DNA of 64,000 nt from Candidatus Zixiibacteriota bacterium (GCA_020051695.1 JAGVQM010000031.1:1-64000); one strand, 5' to 3'; counted from the stretch's first letter, positions 43,018 through 52,560 are shown. The notes: a model not told the origin generated them from the letters alone. Numbers and translations are program-made.

Positions 43018-44580
43018 TCATTCGGGATTGCCGGGCACCGGCGTGGGGGTGTCTGTAGAGGTCACGTCACGAAAATGATAGAGCGAGTCGATTGTTGAAA
43101 AATAATTACGATCGGGAAGCAATGGAAACTGCGTGCCGAAATATTCGTTGAATACCACGCGGAATGTGTTCACGGGAGTGATTTCAGGATAAAGCGGATT
43201 CTTCCCCGGCCCGGGGAGGTAGTAGGCATTCAGAATACTCATCCGTTCGGTGAGGTCCGTTGCCGGCAATGAATCCCAGTCAAGGTGGGACCCCGGGCCG
43301 TGATCGGCCTGCAGAATAATCAGCGGCGGGTTGTCCCCGGCCTCGTCCAGGATTTCCCTGATCATCGTTTCAATCCGCCGGTTAAGATATGCCAACTGCC
43401 CGCGATATCCATCGAGGTATTCTTCCGGTGTGCCACCCTCCCGGTAATAGTGTGAACCATCACTGAAATTGAACAACCGCGGGCGGCTTATGGTTTCACC
43501 ATCCGGGCCGAAGACAAACGGCGGGTGCGGGGAGACAATATGCGCAATAACTAGGCAGGGGGCCGGCCCCTGTTGCAGAGAGGGGAGTTTGTTGACGATG
43601 AAGTGCACGCGGTCGCGATGGAAATCATATTGCGTTTTTCCCAGCCGCATGACAAACGGAATGGGGGTCAGCGACAGGAGACTATTGTCCAGTTCCGACA
43701 GGGTCATGCCGGGGTGCACATAGCGGTCGGCCGTGACCAGTTCGGTGTATGTATACCCCGATGCTGGGGCAATAATGGTATAACCATAATGCCGTAAAAA
43801 TTCGAAGACGACGTTATTCTGCAGCAACCAGACCAGGGGCCCCCGGTTTCGGGAGTCGCGGTCAAAGGCGGTCAGTTGTTGCAGGTAATCAAGATTGAGT
43901 GACGAACTCAGCGACAGCAGGGTTTGGCAGTAGTTGGCCGTGCTTTTGTCTGCGACGTAAAATCCGTTGTTCCGCAGAAAGGATAAGAACCTGCTGTTGT
44001 CGAATCCGTACAGTCGCTGCAGGACATCCTCGCGGGCATAACCGTCCAGAATGATATAATAAATGTTGGGAAACGTGGCCGCCGCCGGCGCGTCGGGGAA
44101 TGTGATGTTTTGCCCGGTAGTTATGGCGGGTCGGGAAAGCAGGGTATTCCCGCCTGCCACAACTTGCACGGCCACTAAAACTGCGGCGACAATATTAAGT
44201 ATTTTGGTCAGGGGGCGCAGGTCCCGGCGCGTGCGTAACCCGGCATAAACCAGGACCGTCAATAAGATGCACCAGAGGATAAAGATTATTTCCTCCGGCC
44301 CGGCGGGCGATTCGCCGGCATAGCCCAGGCCGCGCAGCGCGCGCACGGCGTGGCCGTACGAAAACAACAGTAACAGAAAAATCGACAGGGTCAGCGAGCG
44401 CTTGCCCACATCGGCGATAAACGTGCGCAACAGCAGCAAGGCGGCGGCCACAAAACCCAGGATGATCAACAGTGGAACGACAAGTTCACTCGGAGGGACT
44501 TCCCCGGCATTGTGAGCATAGATCAAAAGCAGCGGAAATAGGGCGAAACCAAACGGATGGAAGACAAATATTCTTTTCAT
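43018..44580 (-). CDS. Membrane-bound alkaline-phosphatase/sulfatase-superfamily protein (paralogue 1)
   Basis: A 520-residue protein with about five N-terminal hydrophobic helices (residues 1-160) and a C-terminal sulfatase-like domain facing outward. The domain has 'NIYYIILDGYAREDVL' (first metal ligands), a 'CQTLLSLSSSLN' segment that may hold the Ser/Thr nucleophile, and 'LIILQADHGPGSHLDW' with the later Asp-His ligands. The layout resembles phosphoethanolamine or phosphoglycerol transferases and LtaS-like proteins, but the group head and acceptor are not known. Two relatives lie at 62189-64000. The ATG at 44580 ('MKRIFVFHPFGF') is chosen because the paralogue begins the same way ('MKKPFIVHP'). 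Confidence 0.8.
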   Translation of the reverse strand: MKRIFVFHPFGFALFPLLLIYAHNAGEVPPSELVVPLLIILGFVAAALLLLRTFIADVGKRSLTLSIFLLLLFSYGHAVRALRGLGYAGESPAGPEEIIFILWCILLTVLVYAGLRTRRDLRPLTKILNIVAAVLVAVQVVAGGNTLLSRPAITTGQNITFPDAPAAATFPNIYYIILDGYAREDVLQRLYGFDNSRFLSFLRNNGFYVADKSTANYCQTLLSLSSSLNLDYLQQLTAFDRDSRNRGPLVWLLQNNVVFEFLRHYGYTIIAPASGYTYTELVTADRYVHPGMTLSELDNSLLSLTPIPFVMRLGKTQYDFHRDRVHFIVNKLPSLQQGPAPCLVIAHIVSPHPPFVFGPDGETISRPRLFNFSDGSHYYREGGTPEEYLDGYRGQLAYLNRRIETMIREILDEAGDNPPLIILQADHGPGSHLDWDSLPATDLTERMSILNAYYLPGPGKNPLYPEITPVNTFRVVFNEYFGTQFPLLPDRNYFSTIDSLYHFRDVTSTDTPTPVPGNPE

Positions 44581-44610
44581 GTCATCGCCACAGCCGAGCA
44601 CAATATCATG

Positions 44611-45597
44611 TTATTGGGCGACGATTCGGGAAATCACCGCTTCATCATCCGGAAGCAAGCCGGCTGCGACCAGGCGGGGCACCAGGATCCGCCAGGCCTC
44701 GTCCTGCGCGAAAATGTCCTTGAAGATCGGCAACGCCCGCTCGGTTTGTCCCACAGTGACCAGTGTCACCGCATGCCAGAACAGAATCTCCAGGTTGCCC
44801 GGCGCCAATTCGGCGGCATGGGCATAGGCCGCCGCGGCATCGTCCAGCTTTCCCAGGGCGATTAACTCATCGCCCCGGTTCATAAGATCATAAGCCCGGG
44901 AGATGTCCAGCAGCCGCCGCAGTTCGGCCAGCGGTTCGGGAGAATCATCGACGCGCAGGTCAACGATGCGGTCATTCCAGACCCGGCCGGTCGGTGTGCC
45001 GCGCACGATCAGCATTGCCGCCGACTGCCTGCCCCGGATATCGCCGCCTTCGCCCTGAGCGGCGTCGAGGGCGGCCAGCATGCGCCCGGCCAGATCACCG
45101 GTTGCCGTTTCAAACGCCCGGGCCATTGCGCCCCACACTGTCGAATCGCGCATCAGGTTGGCCTGCACGGAGTAGATGCGTCCTGATGCATGCCCGGCGT
45201 GCGCGATGCAGTTTTCGCCGGTATGTGTGGCAATGTTTCCCTGTTTATCAATCATCGCCACCTGCCGCACTTCCCGTTGCGGATCGGAGGCCAGCAGCCC
45301 GAGCAGGGCCAGCTCGGCCGTTTTGCCGTTTTTCATCATCTCCAGCCCCAGCGGCCCATACGCAAAATCAACCAGCGATTGGGTGGCGACCACACCGACT
45401 CCTGCCTCCGCCCAGATGACGTCGGCAACTTTGAACCAGTGCGATTGCACCGCCGCGCCGAATTCTCCGGTCGTACTGTCGAACGCCACAATTGAATAGG
45501 TATTGGCCAGATGGGTCGGCCGGACAGCCGGCGTCGCCCGGACATTTTGAGCATTCAACGCCAGGAGCACACCACATAACCATACTATTTTGCTCAT
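44611..45597 (-). CDS. Exported DUF1028 protein with TPR-like tail
   Basis: A 328-residue protein with a signal peptide ('MSKIVWLCGVLLALNAQNVRA'), a DUF1028 domain ('NTYSIVAFDSTTGEFGAAVQSH' near residue 33, 'GVVATQSLVDFAYGPLGLEMM' near 67) and a C-terminal tail with TPR-like helices ('AAAAYAHAAELAPGNLEILFWH'). DUF1028 resembles Ntn hydrolases; members are often exported, but the reaction is not established. The start is set by a GGGAGG site just upstream of the ATG at 45597. It ends 30 bases before the sulfatase-like gene start on the same strand, so the two may be co-transcribed. Confidence 0.88.
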   Translation of the reverse strand: MSKIVWLCGVLLALNAQNVRATPAVRPTHLANTYSIVAFDSTTGEFGAAVQSHWFKVADVIWAEAGVGVVATQSLVDFAYGPLGLEMMKNGKTAELALLGLLASDPQREVRQVAMIDKQGNIATHTGENCIAHAGHASGRIYSVQANLMRDSTVWGAMARAFETATGDLAGRMLAALDAAQGEGGDIRGRQSAAMLIVRGTPTGRVWNDRIVDLRVDDSPEPLAELRRLLDISRAYDLMNRGDELIALGKLDDAAAAYAHAAELAPGNLEILFWHAVTLVTVGQTERALPIFKDIFAQDEAWRILVPRLVAAGLLPDDEAVISRIVAQ

Positions 45598-45775
45598 CAC
45601 AATCCTCCCGCTTGTCTCGATTTCTGCTGAACAATATACGGGCTTGCTGCTTTTCCAGCCACTGTCAACTTCCCCGAATCCGTCGGCAGACATCACTTTT
45701 CGCAAGTGAACTCACCGGCGGATGCGTACATTTCCTCGGACGTGAAAACGCCGGCATGCCGGCAGGGAGAAGGTT

Positions 45776-46528
45776 ATGGTCTTGCATGACAAGGCGGCGC
45801 TGGTCACCGGCGCATCGCGGGGAATCGGGCGGGCGACAGCGCTGTATCTGGCGCAGGCGGGCTGCAATGTTCTGGTCCATTACCACCAAAATCAGGCGGC
45901 GGCAGAGGAAACGGCACGGCTGGTCCGAGACTTTGGGGTTTCGGCCGAAATTTGCGCGGCGGATATAGCAGTGCGCGGCGATGTTGAAAAAATGGTCGAT
46001 TTTGCTCTGCAAAAATTCACCGTCATCGACATCCTGGTCAATAATGCCGGAATCTGGGAGGAAGCCCCAATCGAGAAAATGACTGAAGAGAAGCTGCGGC
46101 GGACTCTGGAGACCAATATCAACGGTGTATTCTATGCAATCACTGCCGTGGTGCCGCAGATGATCGCACGGCGCACCGGCAATATCATCAATATTTCATC
46201 CACCGCCGGACAGCGGGGTGAGCCGTTTCATTCTCATTATGCGGCATCCAAAGGAGCGCTGATTAGTCTGACCAAATCGTTGGCCGTCGAGTTGGCCCCG
46301 CACAATATCCGGGTCAATTGTGTGGCGCCCGGTTGGGTGGATACCGATATGAGCCGCCCATCTCTGGAAAGCTCCGAGAAAGCTGAAATTCTGGCCAAAA
46401 TCCCGCTGGGCCGGGTCGGCACGGCGGAGGAAATCGCCGGGTGCGTGCTTTTCCTGGCTTCCGAACTCTCCGGGTTCGTGACCGGAGAGATTCTCAACGC
46501 CAACGGCGGGGCAGTGTTGTGTGGATAG
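45776..46528 (+). CDS. SDR-family oxidoreductase, FabG-like
   Basis: A 250-residue classical short-chain dehydrogenase. The NAD(P) motif 'TGASRGIG' (residues 11-18), 'NNAG' near residue 89, catalytic Ser in 'INISSTAGQRGEP', and Tyr-x3-Lys in 'HYAASKGALISL' are all present, with 'PGWVDTDM' after them. It resembles 3-oxoacyl-ACP reductase, but the substrate is not decided. It is divergent from the DUF1028 gene; the adenine glycosylase gene follows 29 bases on. Confidence 0.9.
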   Translation: MVLHDKAALVTGASRGIGRATALYLAQAGCNVLVHYHQNQAAAEETARLVRDFGVSAEICAADIAVRGDVEKMVDFALQKFTVIDILVNNAGIWEEAPIEKMTEEKLRRTLETNINGVFYAITAVVPQMIARRTGNIINISSTAGQRGEPFHSHYAASKGALISLTKSLAVELAPHNIRVNCVAPGWVDTDMSRPSLESSEKAEILAKIPLGRVGTAEEIAGCVLFLASELSGFVTGEILNANGGAVLCG

Positions 46529-46557
46529 TGAAACTCGGTGTCGAGCGTTGGTGACCC

Positions 46558-47439
46558 GTGAAAGTGAAGAGGAATCAACCTGCAACAATATCTTTTGATC
46601 CGTTAACTGTCACTTCGAAGAAGGTCGCCGCTTTCCGCCGCAAAATCCTTCGGTTTTACCGCTGCCATGGCCGCGACCTGCCCTTTCGCCGGACTACCGA
46701 TCCGTACCGGATTGCGGTGGCGGAAATCATGTTACAACAAACACAGGTCGACCGGGTAATCTTGAAATATCAGTCGTGGATTAAAAAATGGCCGTCGTGG
46801 GAAGAGCTGGCAGCCGCAAGCGACCGCGAATTGCTGGCCATGTGGTCGGGTCTGGGATATAACCGGCGGGCGTTGTTTCTGGGTCGGCTGGCGCGAGCCG
46901 TCGTCACCGGCTATGGGGGAACATTGCCCGAAGATCCAGCCGGATTAATGACCCTCCCCGGCATTGGTCCCTACACGGCACGGGCGATCCTGATTTTTGC
47001 CTTCAACCGGCCGCTGGTTGCCATCGATACCAATATCCGCCGGGTGTTGATCCATGAATTCGGCTTGCCCGCTTCCATCCCGCAGACCCAGATCGAAACG
47101 CTGGCCCAACGACTCCTGCCGCGCAAACGGTCACGCGAATGGCATAATGCACTCATGGATTACGGCCGGTTGGCGTTGCCCTCGCGGATTTCCGCTATTC
47201 CTCCCGTGTCGAAGCAGACGCGATTTGCCGGTTCCCGGCGGCAGATCCGGGGGGAAATAATTCGGCGTTTAACCGCCCAATCGCGGGTCAGTTTTCGAAT
47301 TATCGCCCGCGATTTGGGCCGCACATTGGCCGATGTCCGCGCGGCCGCTTGGACATTGGAACAAGAAGGTACCGCCGTCCTGACCGAACATTCTGTCCGC
47401 CTGGCGGAATCCCACCGTGGGCCGTCCCGCTTCAGTTGA
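46558..47439 (+). CDS. MutY-like A/G-specific adenine glycosylase lacking Fe-S cysteines
   Basis: A 293-residue HhH-GPD glycosylase. 'DLPFRRTTDPYRIAVAEIML' leads into 'QQTQVDRV' with catalytic Glu56; the helix-hairpin-helix is 'LPGIGPYTA' (133-141), and Asp157 is in 'VAIDTNIRR'. MutY normally then has four cysteines for a 4Fe-4S cluster; here that region ('MDYGRLALPSRISAIPPVSK') has none, and the only Cys is residue 36. The C-terminal segment 'FAGSRRQIRGEIIRRL' matches a short MutY winged-helix form without the 8-oxoG-recognising NUDIX-like domain. The GTG start is uncertain but needed to keep the conserved N-terminus. Confidence 0.85.
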   Translation: MKVKRNQPATISFDPLTVTSKKVAAFRRKILRFYRCHGRDLPFRRTTDPYRIAVAEIMLQQTQVDRVILKYQSWIKKWPSWEELAAASDRELLAMWSGLGYNRRALFLGRLARAVVTGYGGTLPEDPAGLMTLPGIGPYTARAILIFAFNRPLVAIDTNIRRVLIHEFGLPASIPQTQIETLAQRLLPRKRSREWHNALMDYGRLALPSRISAIPPVSKQTRFAGSRRQIRGEIIRRLTAQSRVSFRIIARDLGRTLADVRAAAWTLEQEGTAVLTEHSVRLAESHRGPSRFS

Positions 47440-47570
47440 TTTCCCCGTCCGCAGCCGTTTTTAGACAATCCGCGGGTGATTCCAGTAGAAATTGAGGGGG
47501 CTTTTTTCGATATTTGTGGGTTATGAAAAAAATAGCGTGGTCGTGATTTTTTGAAACAGGGAGCGCCGAG

Positions 47571-48797
47571 ATGCATTTCAAACTGTTCAGCCACAGAGAT
47601 TGTAAGGCGATGGATGCCTTACTGGAATCATACGGCGGAGCGAAAGAGATCGCCAGGCAGATTAAGGCCCGGCGGGATTTTGCCACCCGCCGGCGAATTC
47701 TGGCGGAAAAGGGCTTTGGCGAAATGCTGGAACACGCCGAGAAACACACTGCCGATTTCGCCCGCGTGGCCGATTTTGTCAATGCCAACAAAATCAAGGC
47801 GGATAAGCCCGGGGTTGCCACCACCCAGGTCTCCGGTTTTCAGGGGGCATATGTCACCGCCGCTTGTATCCGGCGGGTCGCGGAAAACGGGGAATTGCTG
47901 TTCCCGCGCGAGATGATCTCGGTCGTCGCGCTGACTGAAAACTATGTGTATTCAGGTGATTTGTTGGCAACATTGGCCATGGCGGAAAATTTGATCGGCG
48001 CCAAGTTTTGCACAACGAACCTGATCGGTACGCCTTTGCCCGAAGACCGGTTTGCCCGACTCGAAAAAGTCACCGGTGAAAAATTCGACCGCCGCGACCT
48101 GGGCGACGGATTCAGCCAGGTTATCCTAAAAAATATGGGGACGGCGTTCGGCAACCTCGGCGGGGTCGAGGTCGCCGATTGCAATTACCTGGTATATCTG
48201 GACGGGGTCACCCGCGCGGCCACGACCAACGGCGCCGATTTCTTTTTGAATCCCAGCTGGCCGACGATCGCTGCCACCTGTTATTATGCCCGCGAAATCC
48301 CGAATTTGCAGTTCAAAATTTCGATGCTGCTGTCCACGCAAAGCCCGATGCAGTTCCGCATGCTGCTCAATATCTTCAAGGAATTCCTGCGGGATGACGG
48401 CACCACGCCGATTTACGAAATCAACATCGGCAATGGCGCCTCACCGGAGACTTTCATCCAGTGCAGCGAGGAGCTGGAGGCCTCGGGTATTCCCGGGGTT
48501 TCACTGGCCGCGCACCTGCGGATTAATCCCGATCTGGGAATCGCCGGTTTTGACTGGACCGACAATGCGTTCAAGGTCCTTGATGCCGGGCGGGACATCA
48601 CGATCAAATACGAAAGCGACGGCACGGCCCGGCCGTATGACACCATGGAAGCATATTTTCTGCCTGACGAAGAGCGGACGGCAAAAGCCGAATTGATCGG
48701 CGATGTGATCTATCATAAATGTGTGCGCTGCGATCTGGACGCCAAGGAGGTCATGCGGCGCGGCCATCCCGCGACCTTTGCCAGAATCGCCTATTGA
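47571..48797 (+). CDS. Unrecognised 408-residue enzyme-like protein heading a catabolic-looking operon
   Basis: I do not recognise this family. The chain looks like a globular alpha/beta (possibly TIM-barrel) enzyme with a helical first 80 residues. Conserved-looking segments are 'MISVVALTENYVYSGDLLATLAMAENLIGAKF', 'ISMLLSTQSPMQFRMLLNIF', 'IYEINIGNGASPETFIQCSEEL' and 'ARPYDTMEAYFLPDEER'. The last residues ('HKCVRCDLDAKEVMRRGHP') contain a C-x2-C pair. A GGGAG site lies seven bases before the ATG. An SDR gene starts 29 bases downstream, then cupin, homoserine-dehydrogenase-like and aldehyde dehydrogenase genes on the same strand. Confidence 0.6.
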   Translation: MHFKLFSHRDCKAMDALLESYGGAKEIARQIKARRDFATRRRILAEKGFGEMLEHAEKHTADFARVADFVNANKIKADKPGVATTQVSGFQGAYVTAACIRRVAENGELLFPREMISVVALTENYVYSGDLLATLAMAENLIGAKFCTTNLIGTPLPEDRFARLEKVTGEKFDRRDLGDGFSQVILKNMGTAFGNLGGVEVADCNYLVYLDGVTRAATTNGADFFLNPSWPTIAATCYYAREIPNLQFKISMLLSTQSPMQFRMLLNIFKEFLRDDGTTPIYEINIGNGASPETFIQCSEELEASGIPGVSLAAHLRINPDLGIAGFDWTDNAFKVLDAGRDITIKYESDGTARPYDTMEAYFLPDEERTAKAELIGDVIYHKCVRCDLDAKEVMRRGHPATFARIAY

Positions 48798-48826
48798 GGC
48801 ATGCGCAGGATATTGTCGGAGGAACC

Positions 48827-49618
48827 ATGGATTTAGGGCTTAAAAACAAAGTTGCGCTGGTTGCCGCCGCAGGCAGAGGATTAGGCAAAGCTACGGCGCT
48901 GCGGCTTTCGCGCGAAGGGGCCCGGATCGCGATTTGTGCACGCACCGAGGCGTCGATCACCTCCGCCGCGCGGAATATTATGCATGAAACCGGCGGCGAG
49001 GTGCTGCCGTTGGTCTGCGATGTCACCGATAAAGAGCAACTGCAGGCAATGGTCGGCCGGGTCATCGATGCCTTTGGCGGCATCAATATTCTTATCACCA
49101 ATGCCGGCGGCCCGCCCGCCGGTGTGGCGGCGAGTTTTACGCCGGATGATTATCGTGCCGCGGTGGAATTGAACCTGATGAGCACGATTGAATTGTGTTA
49201 TCAGGTTTTGCCGCTGATGAAAAAAAACAAATGGGGCCGCATTATTGCGATAACTTCCGTGGCCGCCCGGCAGCCCATCGATCATTTGATTTTATCCAAT
49301 ACCGCGCGGGCCGGCGTGCTCGGTTTTTTGAAAACCCTCTCGGCACAGGTGGCCACGGAGGGGATTACGGTCAATGCGGTCTGCCCCGGTTATACCAAGA
49401 CCGAACGGATCGAGGAGCTGGCGGCAATGTTCGCCAAAACAGGGCAGGGTACGGTCGAGGAATTTTATCGCAAGATTGAAGCGGACGTCCCGATGAAACG
49501 CATGGGCACACCGGCGGAGTTCGCCAGTGCGGTCGCGTTCCTGGCTTCGGAAGGCGCCTCGTATATCACCGGCGTGGCCCTGCCGATCGACGGGGGGTAT
49601 ATCAAGGCGTTGTTTTAA
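48827..49618 (+). CDS. SDR-family protein without the catalytic Tyr-x3-Lys
   Basis: A 263-residue short-chain dehydrogenase homologue. The nucleotide motif 'AAAGRGLGKATAL' and 'TNAGG' are present, as is Ser144 in 'AITSVAARQP'. At the expected Tyr-x3-Lys the sequence is 'LILSNTARAGVLGFLKTL', so Tyr is replaced by Ser/Asn and Lys by Arg. This matches a recognised SDR subgroup annotated as beta-ketoacyl reductase-like but lacking the Tyr. Activity is therefore uncertain. The ATG at 48827 has GGAGGA four bases upstream; an earlier in-frame start overlaps the previous gene and is unlikely. Confidence 0.85.
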   Translation: MDLGLKNKVALVAAAGRGLGKATALRLSREGARIAICARTEASITSAARNIMHETGGEVLPLVCDVTDKEQLQAMVGRVIDAFGGINILITNAGGPPAGVAASFTPDDYRAAVELNLMSTIELCYQVLPLMKKNKWGRIIAITSVAARQPIDHLILSNTARAGVLGFLKTLSAQVATEGITVNAVCPGYTKTERIEELAAMFAKTGQGTVEEFYRKIEADVPMKRMGTPAEFASAVAFLASEGASYITGVALPIDGGYIKALF

Positions 49619-49672
49619 CCGCAGCGGCGGTCCGCGACGGTGTACAAAACGCAGGGCGAAAGAGGCGGATCA

Positions 49673-50029
49673 ATGAATGAATTGATGAAACAATGGGACG
49701 GCACGGCGTACCCGATGATGATCCGGGGCCTGCCGGAGGTCGATGTCCCGGTGGAGGGGATCCGGGGCTGGCTGATCAACAGCGCGACAACGCAGGCCGT
49801 ATTTTTCGATATTCTGGCTTCCGCCAAAGTACCTCCTCATGCGCATTGCGCACAATGGGGTGTGGTCATCGAGGGTGAGATGAAGCTGACCATCGGCGGC
49901 AAGGAGAACCTGTACCGGAAGGGCGATTGGTATTATATCCCCAAAGATGTCGTGCATTCGGCGGTATTTCTCACCCGCGTCGAGGTGCTCGACGTTTTCG
50001 ATGATCCACAGCGCTACCGGATGAAATGA
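49673..50029 (+). CDS. Small cupin-domain protein
   Basis: A 118-residue single-domain cupin. Motif 1 is 'PPHAHCAQWGVVIEGEMKLTI' split over residues 60-80, with two His and a Glu as likely metal ligands. Motif 2 is 'GDWYYIPKDVVHSAVF', with a third His. Such cupins are isomerases, dioxygenases or binding proteins; the reaction here is not known. It lies inside the operon between the Tyr-less SDR and the homoserine-dehydrogenase-like gene. The ATG at 49673 has an AGAGGCGG site. Confidence 0.85.
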   Translation: MNELMKQWDGTAYPMMIRGLPEVDVPVEGIRGWLINSATTQAVFFDILASAKVPPHAHCAQWGVVIEGEMKLTIGGKENLYRKGDWYYIPKDVVHSAVFLTRVEVLDVFDDPQRYRMK

Positions 50030-50092
50030 ACCGATGACGAAAATACCTGTTCAAATCAGGGGAAGATAATCACTGCTTTCAAGGAGACACGA

Positions 50093-51115
50093 ATGCGTTT
50101 GATATTCCTGGGATTCGGGACCGTCGGCCAGGGGCTGGCGGAACTGTTGCTGGCCAAAAAGACAATGCTGGCCAAAGAGTACGGCTTCAAGCCGATCGTG
50201 GTCGGGATTGCCGACATGCTCAAAGGCAATGTCTATAATCCCCAAGGCATCAATCTGAAAAAAGCGCTCGAATTAGTTAAGGCAGACAAACCGCTGAGCA
50301 AACTGCTGGGCAAGACCATCGAGGGTGACGCACTGGCGTTTATCAAGCAAACCAAGGCCGATGTCCTGCTGGAGGCCACTTATACTGACGTCAAGACCGG
50401 TGAACCGGCAACCTCCCACTGCCGCGCCGCGTTGAACAAAAAGATGCATGTGGTGACCACCAACAAGGGGCCGGTGGCGCTCAACTATCGGCCGTTGCAG
50501 CGGCTCGCCCACAGCAAAAAGGTCAAATTCCTCTTCGAGGGCACGGTGGTCAGCGGCACGCCGATGATCAACCTGATCCGCGACACGCTGGCAGGGAGCG
50601 AGATCAGGGAAATCAAAGGTATCCTCAACGGCACAACGAATTACATCCTCACCAAAATGGAAGAGGGGATGACGTACGAATCCGCGCTGGCCAAAGCTCA
50701 GGAACTGGGGTATGCCGAGGCGGTGCCCGATGCCGACGTGCTGGGCTGGGACGCGCTGGCCAAAGTGACGATTCTGGCCAATGTCTTTTTCAATGCCACA
50801 GCCAAACCGTTCGATTATCCCTGTGACGGAATTACCAAGATCACACCGGAGGCCATTGCCGAAGCTAAAAAGGCCGGGCAGCGGTACAAACTCATCGGGC
50901 GGATCTGGCGTGAAGAGGGAAAGGTCAAAGCGGCTGTGGCGCCGCAGAAAGTAGATTTGACGCATCCGCTGGCCGGAGTCAGCGGCGCGACCAATGCCGT
51001 GACCATCACCAGCGATACCCTTGGTGATGTAACCATCGTCGGGCCGGGGGCGGGCCGCCGGGAAACCGGTTTCAGCATGCTGATCGACCTGTTGCATCTG
51101 GGAGGCAAGCGATGA
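50093..51115 (+). CDS. Homoserine-dehydrogenase-family oxidoreductase
   Basis: A 340-residue protein of the homoserine dehydrogenase family, with the Rossmann motif 'FLGFGTVGQGLAEL' (residues 4-17), 'VVTTNKGPVALNY' (near 119-131) and 'GILNGTTNYILTKMEEG' (near 181-197). It has no ACT regulatory domain. The usual reaction interconverts aspartate semialdehyde and homoserine, but location in an operon with a cupin, SDR and aldehyde dehydrogenase suggests a related catabolic substrate. It overlaps the aldehyde dehydrogenase gene by four bases (ATGA). Confidence 0.88.
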   Translation: MRLIFLGFGTVGQGLAELLLAKKTMLAKEYGFKPIVVGIADMLKGNVYNPQGINLKKALELVKADKPLSKLLGKTIEGDALAFIKQTKADVLLEATYTDVKTGEPATSHCRAALNKKMHVVTTNKGPVALNYRPLQRLAHSKKVKFLFEGTVVSGTPMINLIRDTLAGSEIREIKGILNGTTNYILTKMEEGMTYESALAKAQELGYAEAVPDADVLGWDALAKVTILANVFFNATAKPFDYPCDGITKITPEAIAEAKKAGQRYKLIGRIWREEGKVKAAVAPQKVDLTHPLAGVSGATNAVTITSDTLGDVTIVGPGAGRRETGFSMLIDLLHLGGKR

Positions 51116-52533
51116 AAATGCTGCTTGACGGCGAATGGGTCGACCGGGATAAGAAAATCAACGTGACCGACCCGTTCGATAATTCATTCATCGACACCGT
51201 GCCGCAGGCGAGCACGGACGACGCCGAGACCGCGCTGGCGGCGGCAGTCGAGGGCTTTGCCATCACCAAACGCATGAGCGTGTACGACCGCGCGCAGATC
51301 CTGTTCAAGACCGCGTCGATCATTGCCGGTGATTTGGAGCAATTTGCCCGGACTATTGCGCGGGAGGGTTCCAAGACGATCACCGAGGCGCGCAAAGAAG
51401 CCCGCCGTACGGTCAATACGCTGACCTGTTCGGCCGAGGAAGCCAAACGCATTCTGGGCGAAACGATTCCCTTCGATTCCTTTCCGGGCGGCGAACAGCG
51501 CAAGGGGTATTATTATCGGTTTCCCATCGGCGTGATTTTGTGCATCACGCCGTTCAACGACCCGCTCAACCTGGTGGCGCACAAACTGGGTCCGGCTTTT
51601 GCGGCGGGTAACTCGGTGATCCTCAAACCGGCCACGGTGACGCCGCTGTCGGCCTTGCGGCTGGTCGAGGCAATGGTGATGGCCGGGATGCCGCCGATGG
51701 CGATCCAGGCCATCACCGGGTACGGCCCGCAGATCGGCGACACGCTAGTTAAGGACGAACGCGTGCGCATGATCTCGTTTACCGGCGGGCTGGAGGCCGG
51801 CAAACATATCGCTTCTATCGCCGGGATCAAGAAAATCGGTATGGAGCTGGGCTCCAACTCCCCGGTCATCGTGTGGCATGACGCCGATCTGGATTATGCG
51901 GTCGAATCGTGCGTCTCCGGCGCGTTCTGGGCGGCGGGGCAAAATTGCATCGGCGTGCAGCGGTTGTATGTGCATAAGGACATCTATGACACATTCAAGA
52001 CCCGCTTCGTCGCCGACACGAAGAAATACAAGATTGGCAACAAGCTCGATGAAAAAACGAACATGGGGCCGATGATTACCGAGGGCGAGGCCAAGCGGGT
52101 CGAGCGCTGGGTGGCCGAGGCCAAAACAAAGGGTGCGACCATTCTTACCGGCGGCAAGCGTGACGGCGCATCGTTTGAACCAACCGTGCTGGAAAACGTG
52201 CCGGAAGACGCGACGATTCACTATGAAGAAGTTTTCGGCCCGACCGTGAATTTATACCCGGTCGATGACCTTGATGACGCGATCCGAAAAGCCAATTCGC
52301 TGCCGTTCGGGCTGCTGGCCGGGATTTTCACCAAAAATATCGATGTGGCGTTCAAGGCGGCGTATGAATTGGATTGTGGCGGCGTGATGATCAACGAGTC
52401 GACCGATTACCGGCTGGATTCGATGCCGTTCGGCGGGATCAAATATTCGGGCCTCGGCCGCGAGGGTCTGAAATTCTCCCTGCAGGAGATGACCGAACCG
52501 AAAGTGGTGTGTTTTACGTTGCCTAAGATGTAA
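51112..52533 (+). CDS. NAD(P)-dependent aldehyde dehydrogenase
   Basis: A 473-residue aldehyde dehydrogenase superfamily enzyme. The general base Glu245 is in 'GMELGSNSP', and the nucleophile Cys279 is in 'AAGQNCIGVQRLYV'. Nucleotide-binding 'ITPFNDPLNL' and 'KPATVTPLSAL' are present. Length is normal. The start overlaps the homoserine-dehydrogenase-like gene by four bases, so the two are translationally coupled and may act on one semialdehyde intermediate. A strong terminator follows. Confidence 0.94.
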   Translation: MKMLLDGEWVDRDKKINVTDPFDNSFIDTVPQASTDDAETALAAAVEGFAITKRMSVYDRAQILFKTASIIAGDLEQFARTIAREGSKTITEARKEARRTVNTLTCSAEEAKRILGETIPFDSFPGGEQRKGYYYRFPIGVILCITPFNDPLNLVAHKLGPAFAAGNSVILKPATVTPLSALRLVEAMVMAGMPPMAIQAITGYGPQIGDTLVKDERVRMISFTGGLEAGKHIASIAGIKKIGMELGSNSPVIVWHDADLDYAVESCVSGAFWAAGQNCIGVQRLYVHKDIYDTFKTRFVADTKKYKIGNKLDEKTNMGPMITEGEAKRVERWVAEAKTKGATILTGGKRDGASFEPTVLENVPEDATIHYEEVFGPTVNLYPVDDLDDAIRKANSLPFGLLAGIFTKNIDVAFKAAYELDCGGVMINESTDYRLDSMPFGGIKYSGLGREGLKFSLQEMTEPKVVCFTLPKM

Positions 52534-52560
52534 ACACACACTTGGACTGTGAATTGCCAA

